Source: Corallochytrium limacisporum
Taxonomy: Eukaryota > Opisthokonta
Reading direction: 5' to 3'
Assembly (NCBI GenBank): GCA_002811645.1
Contig: PDIP01000089.1
Coordinates: 5,949 to 32,652 of the forward strand
Length of the DNA stretch: 26,704 bases
Part shown: piece by piece, positions 10,821-18,026 of the stretch
Position numbering within the stretch: the first letter of the stretch is position 1
Layout of the letters: every line of letters starts with the position of its first letter
The notes under the pieces: generated by a model
The model's input: the letters and a program-made list of their open reading frames with translations, nothing else
What the model was told of the DNA's origin: nothing
Database searches by the model: none
Translations under genes and position numbers: made by a program

Positions 10821-10887
10821 CCCCCCCCCAAGCGCCGAGGGTGGCAATTTTCTTTTTTTAGACGGGGCCCGTTGGGGGCCTGGTGGG
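10821..10887 (+). repeat. C-run/G-run tract at the left edge of the gap
   Basis: A run of nine C, then AGCGCCGAGGG (also found in the copy at 1553), then a T-run and GC blocks (GGGGCCC, GGGGGCC) up to the first N. Such hairpin-prone homopolymers commonly stop sequencing and probably explain the gap. Confidence 0.5.
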
Positions 10888-11108
10888 NNNNNNNNNNNNN
10901 NNNNNNNNNNNNNNNNNNNNNNNNNNNNNNNNNNNNNNNNNNNNNNNNNNNNNNNNNNNNNNNNNNNNNNNNNNNNNNNNNNNNNNNNNNNNNNNNNNNN
11001 NNNNNNNNNNNNNNNNNNNNNNNNNNNNNNNNNNNNNNNNNNNNNNNNNNNNNNNNNNNNNNNNNNNNNNNNNNNNNNNNNNNNNNNNNNNNNNNNNNNN
11101 NNNNNNNN
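10888..11108. other. Assembly gap, 221 N
   Basis: Undetermined bases. Any frame drawn across it is meaningless. The true length may differ from 221. Confidence 1.
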
Positions 11109-11215
11109 GGGGAGAGGAGAGAAAGCAAGGGGAGAAGGGGGGTCCCTCCCGCCGGGGAAAAAGAGAGGCCCGGCCCCCCCCCGCCCGGGGAGGGGGGAAG
11201 GAGGGCGGGAAATGA
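11109..11215 (+). repeat. Purine/GC-rich low-complexity tract at the right edge of the gap
   Basis: Runs of G and GA, a CCCTCCCGCCGGGG block and a run of about ten C followed by further G-runs, resembling the GC-hairpin tracts elsewhere in the window. Strand asymmetry is strong (purine-rich on +). Confidence 0.6.
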
Positions 11216-11452
11216 AGGAGTGTTTCCTTCTTCCCCTCGCGGGAGCAAAGGGGAAAGGCGTGAAGACTATCTCCCTCATGAATTGCGCTTCCAATAGAGG
11301 AGAAAGCGCCTACCAGGCAGAAGGCTGCTGGTGATATTCTTCCAAGGTGCAGCTTCGGGTATAAAGACATTTCTTGCTCCTGAATTGATGACATGATGTG
11401 GATCAAGTTTGAACCCTAGGCGTTTGCCGAGTGCTCTGTGCGATATATTGTG

Positions 11453-11986
11453 ATGTCCTGCTCCACCATACAACCTCTTCCGATCATGAATAGCGAATCC
11501 CTGGACAAGATTCGTCAGGCTGCCATCCATCGGCTACAGAAGCCTTCTACAGATCTCAATTCCCCTAAACAGAGTCGATGCACTTCGAAGAGAATCCAGG
11601 AGTACCGCTCTGATGTGCTTCGCCGAAGGAACCTCATGGTTCTCCAGCACTGCTCTGAGTAAGGGAGCTGCTTTCTATCATCCATCGTTCGTCATCCATC
11701 ATCCATCATGCACACGTGTTTTCAATAGAATCTCCATAGTCCGATCCTGCATAGGTCTACCTTTAGGCTCACTACTCGCCGTGTCAACGAACAGACAACT
11801 CGCATTGATCAGATCCAAGATGATCTGATCGTTCAATATTACTCTATCAAGCCAGTTCTCTTCCGCATGCACGTCATCCAGGATGATATGGTCACTAGTA
11901 GTATTGCACTCAGAGAGAAGCACAAGAAGGATGCTACCAGCCCTTTGATATCCAATGTGTGTCCCAAGGGATGCTTCTATTCATAA
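11453..11986 (+). CDS. Probable two-exon gene for a small coiled-coil protein
   Basis: Exon 1 runs from ATG 11453 (or the in-frame ATG 11486) to 11658, where a GTAAGG donor interrupts codon GA|. Exon 2 starts at 11767 after CCTTTAG and runs in frame to TAA 11984-11986. Joined, this gives about 141 residues, or 130 from the second ATG. Both exons look like coding sequence: exon 1 is basic and hydrophilic (KIRQAAIHRLQ, SKRIQEYRSDVLRRRN), and exon 2 opens with heptad-like helix (RVNEQTTRIDQIQDDL). The helix spans the junction, which supports the splice. A second in-frame acceptor at 11754 would add four residues; one at 11728 shifts frame and stops early. Small coiled-coil subunits of BLOC/BORC or kinetochore complexes look like this, but I cannot assign a family. 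More exons may exist. Confidence 0.4.
11659..11766 (+). other. Predicted spliceosomal intron
   Basis: A 108-base intron with donor GTAAGG and acceptor CTTTAG, lying between two frames that join in phase (GA|G). It contains a short TCCATCA-type simple repeat (about 11677-11708) and alternative AG acceptors at 11728 (out of frame) and 11754 (in frame). I see no clear CTAAC-like branch site. Confidence 0.38.
11807..11830. repeat. Perfect 9-bp inverted repeat inside predicted exon 2
   Basis: GATCAGATC and its exact complement GATCTGATC are separated by six bases. It lies in the predicted coding sequence for DQIQDDLI, where alternating GAT/ATC codons could create it by chance. No function is inferred. 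Confidence 0.6.
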
Positions 11987-14091
11987 CGCCATTGCTGTGA
12001 AAACAATTCAAATCGTCATTGCCGTTGAGTTGAGACAGTCATGCATTGCTTGCGTAAATGGGATAGCTCGGTACCCGGCAAAGCATATTGCGTAAAGAGG
12101 TTTGATCAACTGAGCTAGGCATTGTGAATTCCATTTCGCTTCTGGCATTCTGAATTAACCAGTGTTGTGTGCTCAGTTTTAGGGGGGGAGAGCAGACGCA
12201 GCGACGAAACACTTCGGATGTCTGAGCTATGAATCATGTCGAGGGAGGCTCAATCGTATCTTTCTCATCATCGACATGCTCAACAGTTCATTAGGCGTGA
12301 TCGCAGTTTGTCTCCTTCAATATAAGAGTCTCTCAACATCTGAGCATATGTGATAAGTGCGTGAATGGACATACATGTACCGTCATGAAAACACTCATCG
12401 GACGTGTTTCTTGTCAACCCAACGACTTCCCACTTTACCAAGATGGGTCGTTCGTGTGCCTGCGAACGTGTTTGCGTTGCGGCCATTTCATCAATACCCT
12501 TGAAACTGAGGAAGTCGAACTACAGCATTGGCCACTGCATATTGCGCTACGTCAAACTGCACACACGGCAGGCAAGACGATCTTCTGACGATCCGGAAGC
12601 TGACAGCGTCCCTACATTGTGAGAAGATCTTCCCCCCCCCCACACCCCCAAAAGCTACCCATATCATAATTACACTTCTTGGCTTTGTGGGCTCAATGGG
12701 CACGGAAGTCCTACTGTTTGAACGGATGTCTGATCAGTTAAGTCTGTGCACTGACCGTTCTGAATAGATTGAGTTGACCCTCACTGGCTGCCGGTTGTCA
12801 AAGCAGTACGCGTCAGGACCGACGCAAATCATTCTTCTATAATCTCTCGGCTTTGTTTGTCAGAAATTAGAGTCTTGAAGGATCTTCTACGTCCGGCAGT
12901 AGTAAACATTCACGCGACCGCGAGTGGTAAGAATGATTAATTGGCGGAACGAGGTCGCAACATATTTAAGGGTCTATTATGCAGACTGCGGTAAAGGTTT
13001 TCCGACTCGTCGAACAAAAATGTTCGCTCTCCTGACCAGATGCGCCCCACGTTGTAGTCAAAACAAATGGTTTGTTTTTCTGTTTTGGCTGTTGGGACTG
13101 TTTGGTGGGTGCAGGACGGTAAGGTGGTATCAGCTGCTTTGCGTCAATGTGAGGCAACTATTGGAGGGCAGCCACACGGCCGGGCCATAATCACTCGCAG
13201 CCACGTTCACACATTTCTGTGTATGATCATCATTCAACGTCTGTAAATAAGCTTCGCTCCGACAAACAACGAGTCATCCACTGTGGTGTCATAACGATGT
13301 TCAGCCGGCACTGTTGTGCCCCTAGTCAACTACTGATGTGCATCATAGACGCGTAAACGTCCAGTTCACTGGATAATGCCTGATACTGTTGTACACAAAT
13401 TTACGAAGAGATAAGCAGTGTTGTACCGCTGGGATGTTCGACCAATTCTTTTCTACTATGTTGATGCATTACAAGATCTATGTATACAGGAATGTGTCAT
13501 CTATTCTATATAGCCGCGGTGGAAGGGAAGCATACGTTTCTCGGCCTTAGCGGAGTGCAAGCACTCACCAGAAGCATTCCCGTAGCTTGCCGATCGATGT
13601 CCACCTCGTACCTAATCCCGTGAACGGAGGAGTAACATGAAGCGTCCTGGACAGGCCTCCTGGGCTTGCCCCTAAGTACCAACGGAGAGAAACATGAGTG
13701 TATATTCACCACACCGGACTCGGCTCCCGTGGAATTGGCAGCCTTTACCCACATTCCGTGCTGTACCGACCCTAGTTCACATATATACACACATACCGAT
13801 CCACAATTTTGCGTTCCATTTCACTGTTTGATATACCTACGTTTTTAAATACGTCTTGCCCGGAAACCCCCAACGGAGACGGACTGCGTGGTAGCTCCCG
13901 GATCACTGTGAATCCAATAGGGACGACTGTTTGGATGCAACCCAGCGTGAGGCACGATTATGAGTAATACTCTTGCTTGTGCTATGGTATTAACGAATAA
14001 AAGATACATAAGAAAGAATTTCAGCAGATCCACGATTCTCTGAGCAACAAACTAAAGTACCGCCCGCTGCCGAAGATTGCCATTCATAGAT
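11987..14091. other. Gene-poor region with short unassigned frames
   Basis: No recognised gene. A minus-strand frame with its own ATG (12280-12486, 68 codons) has a protein-like C-terminal helix (HALITYAQMLRDSYIEGDKLR). A plus-strand frame from ATG 12933 to 13190 holds one hydrophobic segment (WFVFLFWLLGLFGG). Neither resembles a known family; either could be an exon or chance. The end of the region should hold the promoter of the gene at 14092. Confidence 0.5.
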
Positions 14092-14466
14092 ATGTGGCGC
14101 AGTTCTTTGTTTGCAACTGGTCTGTTGGCCACGACCGCAGGAATGATGCTGCTAGTCGATCCTGAACAGGTTCGAACAATGGTCAATGACTTTGCTATTC
14201 AAAATGGCTTCGAACCCCTACAGCCCCAATTCTTTTATGACCGCACAGCAGGAGGCCTGTCCATCGCCATTGGCCTGATCTACTTCAAGGCCTATTTGGA
14301 GAACAATCGATGGTGGGCGGAAACGTCTCTGCTCGGTCGCGGTGTTGTCATTGGTGCATCAGTTTATGGATATTTTGCAACGGGAAGTCCCTTGTTTCTC
14401 ACAACACCACTGATAGAACTGCCCTGCTATATCTGGACTGCATTGGGACTCTACTTCTATCCGTGA
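14092..14466 (+). CDS. Small multi-pass membrane protein of unknown function
   Basis: A 124-residue protein from ATG 14092 (purine at -3). The frame is open five codons further to a TTG, which I reject as a start. Four hydrophobic segments are visible at about 5-22, 54-68, 84-100 and 102-122, joined by short loops. The second begins DRTAGGLSIAIG after a hydrophilic stretch rich in Gln and Glu (23-48). The Arg-x-x-Gly pattern at the start of the second helix and the four-helix size recall small DUF4345/DUF4267-type membrane proteins, but that is weak. No targeting signal is clear; the first hydrophobic segment follows only four residues and could act as a signal anchor. It faces TFB4 with 122 bp between stops. 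Size and hydrophobic layout argue for a real gene. Confidence 0.6.
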   Translation: MWRSSLFATGLLATTAGMMLLVDPEQVRTMVNDFAIQNGFEPLQPQFFYDRTAGGLSIAIGLIYFKAYLENNRWWAETSLLGRGVVIGASVYGYFATGSPLFLTTPLIELPCYIWTALGLYFYP

Positions 14467-14588
14467 TGAGTGGCCCAATTGTAACGGATCAAGATCGTTG
14501 TATTTCTAGTAGTATACATGAATAGAATAGATACCTGTAGTATTTTTGTTCAGTACGCATATACTCTTTACGGGAATTGCTTGATCTA

Positions 14589-15674
14589 CTAAGGTGCGCT
14601 CAGCTGTTTCAGCGCCACTTCGGCATCTGTCTGCTGTTTCGTACGTTTGAAGCGTGTCTTGCACGTCGAACAGATCCACCGCGGCTTATCCCGCTGGCAA
14701 AAGACGCTGAGGCACACTGGACAGACGTAGGCGACATCACAGACCTCTTCGTGGCAAAAACAGACGGTGCGGTAGTCAATATCGCCCGACCCGTGCTTGA
14801 GGACCAAGCCACGAGCTTGCGTACCGACCAGGTACTCACTCATCAGGTACACAAACAAACTGTCAATATCGTTTACATGTCGGAAAGAACCATGTGATAG
14901 GTATGCAGCCTGCTGCATGCTCGCATTGCCACGCTTGTTCAGCGCGACACAGCTTACGGGGATATGGTATTTTTGTGCTGCAAAGACGGCATTCATAATA
15001 CCTAAATGGTCCACAGGCGAGTCCGGCGAGACCTTGAGGACCAGAATGGAGGGTCTTACCTCATCACCCGGATCTAGCCCCTTCAAATAGCGGTTTATGT
15101 AGCAAAGTGCCATTCCCAAGGCACTGCCGATGGATCCTTTTGCCTTGGACACACCTACGTCCGGAGGCGGTCCTGAGTCCTCGATACCATTGACTCCGTC
15201 TGCATTGGTTTGCATCTTTTCTATCTGTCTTTCACGTTCCTGTTGTGCAAGGCTCCTTTCTAACATAGTGGCTGCCATAGCCCGGAAATTTCGATGTAGT
15301 ACATCATTCACTGCAGCCAAAACTTCGTATTGTCCTTCAGATACTCCTGATGGTGCCTTACTTATTGACACAAACTTACTTGACCCATCAACTTGCATAG
15401 AATCCCTATTCTCTGCCTTCCGGCTGTTGAAACCCGTGCCAGGTCCATCTGGGTATAAGAAACGAGCAACACCTAGCCCACTTCCGATGACAGTGACAAC
15501 ATTCTTGGGATCCATAGCTAGGAAGCTGTTGATAAAGACAATTGTAGTCTCCAAGAATTTTACTATTGGACTATCATATCCCTCCAGGTTCGGTGACTTG
15601 CTCATTGACTCCCAATAGAGTGGATTAACATCCACCACAATGCAGAGCAATTCGGATACAGCCGGATCCGCCAT
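14589..15674 (-). CDS. TFB4: TFIIH core subunit p34 / Tfb4
   Basis: A 361-residue protein from ATG 15674. The N-terminal vWA-like domain (about 8-280) opens with the family strand LLCIVVDVNPLYWE and contains the conserved SIGSALGMALCYINR and PSILVLKVSPDSP segments. The C-terminus carries a cysteine-rich zinc-binding module with Cys305, 307, 312, 318, 321, 326, 335 and 338 (VCPVCLSVFC then CSTC). Length and order match p34/Tfb4 (human GTF2H3 about 308, yeast about 338). Within core TFIIH it pairs with p44/Ssl1 through the vWA and zinc modules and acts in RNA polymerase II initiation and nucleotide-excision repair. A 40-residue insertion at about 140-178, low in hydrophobics, is longer than usual. 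No intron is needed. It is tandem with, and about 580 bp downstream of, the J-protein gene. Confidence 0.95.
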   Translation of the reverse strand: MADPAVSELLCIVVDVNPLYWESMSKSPNLEGYDSPIVKFLETTIVFINSFLAMDPKNVVTVIGSGLGVARFLYPDGPGTGFNSRKAENRDSMQVDGSSKFVSISKAPSGVSEGQYEVLAAVNDVLHRNFRAMAATMLERSLAQQERERQIEKMQTNADGVNGIEDSGPPPDVGVSKAKGSIGSALGMALCYINRYLKGLDPGDEVRPSILVLKVSPDSPVDHLGIMNAVFAAQKYHIPVSCVALNKRGNASMQQAAYLSHGSFRHVNDIDSLFVYLMSEYLVGTQARGLVLKHGSGDIDYRTVCFCHEEVCDVAYVCPVCLSVFCQRDKPRWICSTCKTRFKRTKQQTDAEVALKQLSAP

Positions 15675-16256
15675 GGCTACTAATACAGTTTCTGATGAGA
15701 TTCAAAGTCTCTTTACATGGCGGGAGTTTTATTGAACACTCGCTACAAGCTTGCTAACACTTCTTCTGCGTTTCTTATTCATGGCTACGTAATGTTTACA
15801 TACCATTTACAGAACGCGTTCCAAAAGGAAGAGACTTGTATTTTCACAGCAGAAGACTATAAACAAAAGACGTCGTCAACTCAACTAGACCACAGCACTG
15901 GGTCGCGACAGGAGGTTCCATTTCGTTCTTTCCAGGCGTTTCTGCAGGCTTTTTACCAAAACCCCCAACCGTGCGTTCTGCGGTGGTGGGATTGGGGAGT
16001 CTAAATGATTAGCCACAACCAGACTCCCCCTCCGGGGGGAGCAGGGTGGGGGCGGGGAACCGACCTTGCTGCACTTCGGAAGGGTCGTTTGAAAATACGA
16101 TAGAACAGCCTCCGGATGTGCATTCTAAAGCAGTAGATCCTTTGAAAACCTTTGAGAGAGATGTGGTGGTACATGCTATTTAATCTATGTTAATGAAAAG
16201 TTATCTGTTTGTGTTGCAATTGCGGCTGGTCATTGAATGCTTCATTTAAATGACTC
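15675..16256. other. Intergenic spacer, TFB4 promoter side and J-protein 3' side
   Basis: About 580 bp between two minus-strand genes. It should contain the TFB4 promoter and the 3' UTR of the J-protein gene. One GC hairpin/G-run element lies at 16026-16057. I saw no other gene; a 95-codon plus-strand frame at 15717 has no protein-like features. Confidence 0.6.
16026..16057 (+). repeat. GC-rich hairpin followed by G-runs (copy E)
   Basis: CCCCC-TCC-GGGGGG-A-GCAGGG-T-GGGGG-C-GGGG. It shares the GGGGGAGC(A)GGGTGGGG core with the copy at 6964-6990 and has four or more G-runs, compatible with a quadruplex on the plus strand. Confidence 0.55.
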
Positions 16257-17396
16257 TTAGAGGGCTTGCTTGAGCTGCTCCTTCTGCTGTGCGCTCAGGT
16301 AGTTAGGGAAGGACACATGGAACTCAACCACCATGTCACCAAAGCCTCCACCACTCTTTTGACTCTTCGGCATACCCTTGCCTGCAATGCGCACTTTGCT
16401 ACCCGGCTTGACGATGTCCGTCATTCTGACTGTGTGCTGGCCACCGTCCAAGGTAGGCACGTTCAGGCTAAACCCGGTCAGAGCATCCTTCAATCCTATG
16501 TTAGCCGTGTACATAATATCATCACCCTCGCGTTTGAACTTATCGTGCGGCTTCTCCTCAACGACAAAGACAATGTCCTGAGGCGGTGCACCAGGTCGCT
16601 CGTCACCCACGCCCGGGAAAGTGATTTTCGTACCAGCCTTCCAGCCTGGTTTCACGTTGATTTCGATTATTTTGTCTGCTTTCATGGATGCTCCAGTGGC
16701 GTCCAGGATGGTCCGGTTGATCTTCAATTTCTTTACAGTGCCCTTGTACAGGTCTTCCAGGCTGAGAGGCAGCTGCCGCTTAACCTGATCAGGGGTCCGT
16801 GCCTTGGCTTGACGAGGCATGCCTCCCATTCCGCCCATGCCTCCAAAGGCGCCACCGGGCATGCCGCCCATTCCGCCCATGCCTCCAAAGCCTCCACCAG
16901 GCATGCCACCAGTGCTGCTGGTAAAGCGAGCACCACCTCCGTGCATTCCTCCAAAGATATCTTCACCACCACCACCGAAGAACATACGGAAGATGTCCTC
17001 CGGATCGCTGGCAGTGAAGTGGAACGAGCCACCCTGGGGACCACCCGGGCCACCGCCCATGCCTCCTCCGAACGGAGTGCCACCGTCAGTAGCTCCGCCC
17101 TTCAGTCCTGCTTCACCGTAACGATCATAGATCTCCTTCTTCTTTGGGTCACTCAGAACCTCAAAAGCCTCACTGATCTGCTGGAACTTCTTTGTAGCTT
17201 CCTCACTAGAGTTTTTGTCGGGGTGATATTTCAGCGCCAATTTTCTGTAGGCTTTCTTGATTGCGTTCTGGTCATTCGTGCCAGGCTCTAGGCCCAGAGC
17301 TGTGTAGTACTTGTTGTCACGAACCATATTCTGCCTCTTGTTTCCAGGCATGCTATAACTATCTTCTGCTGGTCTCTTACGTGATCTGAATGACAT
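16257..17396 (-). CDS. SIS1: Class B (Sis1/DNAJB-type) Hsp40 co-chaperone
   Basis: A 379-residue protein from ATG 17396. The J-domain is at about 27-95 with HPD at 58-60. A Gly/Phe/Met-rich region follows (about 96-195), then two C-terminal substrate-binding domains from [15 protein letters not shown] (211) to the end. No CxxCxGxG zinc repeats are present, so it is class B. It stimulates Hsp70 ATPase and delivers clients. Family members start at the residue equivalent to Met24 ([13 protein letters not shown]). The extra 23 residues carry two basic clusters (RKRP, KR) resembling a bipartite nuclear signal. ATG 17396 has a weak context (C at -3), whereas Met16 (17351) and Met24 (17327) have A at -3, and a uORF overlaps 17396, so a shorter form is plausible. 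The Gly-rich region contains a 42-bp DNA repeat. An upstream heat-shock element suggests stress induction. Confidence 0.95.
   Translation of the reverse strand: MSFRSRKRPAEDSYSMPGNKRQNMVRDNKYYTALGLEPGTNDQNAIKKAYRKLALKYHPDKNSSEEATKKFQQISEAFEVLSDPKKKEIYDRYGEAGLKGGATDGGTPFGGGMGGGPGGPQGGSFHFTASDPEDIFRMFFGGGGEDIFGGMHGGGARFTSSTGGMPGGGFGGMGGMGGMPGGAFGGMGGMGGMPRQAKARTPDQVKRQLPLSLEDLYKGTVKKLKINRTILDATGASMKADKIIEINVKPGWKAGTKITFPGVGDERPGAPPQDIVFVVEEKPHDKFKREGDDIMYTANIGLKDALTGFSLNVPTLDGGQHTVRMTDIVKPGSKVRIAGKGMPKSQKSGGGFGDMVVEFHVSFPNYLSAQQKEQLKQAL
16816..16912 (-). repeat. 42-bp tandem repeat in the Gly/Met-rich region
   Basis: Units begin at 16816, 16858 and a partial one at 16900, each starting GGCATGCC on the plus strand. 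They encode the 14-residue block [14 protein letters not shown] on the minus strand. The period is a multiple of three, so unit-number changes keep the frame. Confidence 0.9.
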
Positions 17397-17403
17397 CAGT
17401 CAT
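17377..17403 (-). CDS. uORF overlapping the J-protein start
   Basis: An 8-residue frame (ATG at 17403, TAA at 17379-17377) begins seven bases before ATG 17396 and ends inside the main frame, out of phase. Its ATG has A at -3 and so a better context than 17396. A ribosome using it would skip 17396 and could reinitiate at Met16 or Met24. No experimental support is visible; the transcription start could lie inside it. Confidence 0.4.
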   Translation of the reverse strand: MTDVIQIT

Positions 17404-17420
17404 TGTTGCCAATTGTTCTG

Positions 17421-17486
17421 TTTAAATACCCGAAACACGGTAAGGGGTATATGTTGGGATTGTTTGTCCCCTTTTAATACCCGAAC
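17421..17486 (-). promoter_or_regulatory. Duplicated TATA-like core promoter motif of the J-protein gene
   Basis: The plus strand shows TTTAAATACCCGAA at 17421-17434 and TTTTAATACCCGAA at 17472-17485. Read with the gene these are TTCGGGTATTTAAA and TTCGGGTATTAAAA, 51 bp apart. The distal copy lies about 76-90 bases upstream of ATG 17396, a good place for a TATA element. The proximal copy is about 25 bases upstream and more likely in the leader. Confidence 0.4.
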
Positions 17487-17688
17487 GTGTCTTAATGCTG
17501 CATATGCCAACAAAACGGTCACGAGAAGGTGACAAAGCACGGTTGCGCACGCTTACCACGTCCACAGTCTGGCAGAGAGTGTTTGGGGGTTAAGACAGCG
17601 GCACTGCCCGCGATCGCTCGCTGTCAGCAGCTGTACCACCCCTCGCGTCCGTATTTCAGAGGCCGATCAACAATTTTACCTCCGTCCG

Positions 17689-17847
17689 TGGAAAATCTTC
17701 ACGCGCGGGTCCCCAACGGTGGAAGATTTCCATAGTGAATCTTTGATGAATTTCCCAGACCGATGAACACTTTTTTTACTGTTCGCGTGCATTCTGGAAT
17801 CTTCGCGAAGAGAGGGTGGATTTCTATGGTGAATATATGGACCGATG
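17689..17847. repeat. Degenerate direct duplication upstream of the J-protein gene
   Basis: Three blocks occur twice in the same order. TGGAAAATCTTCACGCG (17689) pairs with TGGAATCTTCGCG (17795). GGTGGA-AGA-TTTCCATAGTGAAT (17718-17740) pairs with GGTGGATTTCTATGGTGAAT (17815-17834), 18 of 20 aligned bases identical. AGACCGATG (17757) pairs with GGACCGATG (17839). Spacing shrinks from about 105 to 82 bp, so the second copy carries deletions. Confidence 0.6.
17792..17809. promoter_or_regulatory. Perfect four-unit heat-shock element
   Basis: TTCTGGAATCTTCGCGAA is four contiguous, alternating nGAAn units (TTCnnGAAnnTTCnnGAA) with no mismatch, the canonical HSF binding site. It lies about 400 bp upstream of the J-protein ATG and about 220 bp past the RRG7-like stop. 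A second TTCGCGAA octamer lies at 17894-17901. The J-protein gene is the obvious target. Confidence 0.75.
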
Positions 17848-18026
17848 GCATCTGATACCTCCTCTGTTCCATATTTCTCCCATCTACGCACTTTTCGCGA
17901 ATGATATACGGATAATATGTGTATACGAAAAACATACGGTGTGTGATCGCTGAAAAATTCCGAGATGGGAAGTCCTTTATATATGTCATTGGGACAGAAA
18001 AACAAATATTTATATACGTACTTCCT

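Larger units (their letters stand above)
6664..10887. other. Gene-poor region upstream of the assembly gap
   Basis: About 4.2 kb without a recognisable gene. It includes a GC hairpin (6964-6990), an alternating CA/TG inverted repeat around 7769-7794, and many overlapping frames under 170 codons with no ATG or no protein-like character. Two minus-strand frames of 180 and 198 codons (8417-8959, 9831-10427) are listed separately at low confidence. I saw no transposase, reverse transcriptase or integrase motif, no terminal repeats and no tRNA-like cloverleaf. Confidence 0.55.
17487..18026. other. Upstream region of the J-protein gene / 3' flank of the RRG7-like gene
   Basis: No gene is seen. It contains a perfect heat-shock element (17792-17809), a second two-unit site (17894-17901) and a degenerate duplication (17689-17847). 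It becomes AT-rich toward the RRG7-like stop at 18027 (TATATAAATATTT on the minus strand), which probably includes that gene's 3' processing signals. Confidence 0.6.

Noticed and set aside
10654-11406. Frames of 110-226 codons spanning the gap
   Set aside because: They are open only because N codons are not stops; the flanks are low-complexity sequence.
11276-11530. Minus-strand 84-codon frame (contains HDRKRLYGGAGHHN), open further upstream with one stop
   Set aside because: It overlaps antisense to predicted exon 1, which explains part of its openness, and it matches no family; it cannot be fully excluded.
12062-12125. Minus-strand GCCTAGCTCAGTTGATC resembling a tRNA D-arm
   Set aside because: No T-arm with a GTTCRANNC loop and pairing stem follows, and no acceptor stem can be formed.
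16266-17291. 341-codon plus-strand frame
   Set aside because: Antisense shadow of the J-protein gene, whose domains are unambiguous.
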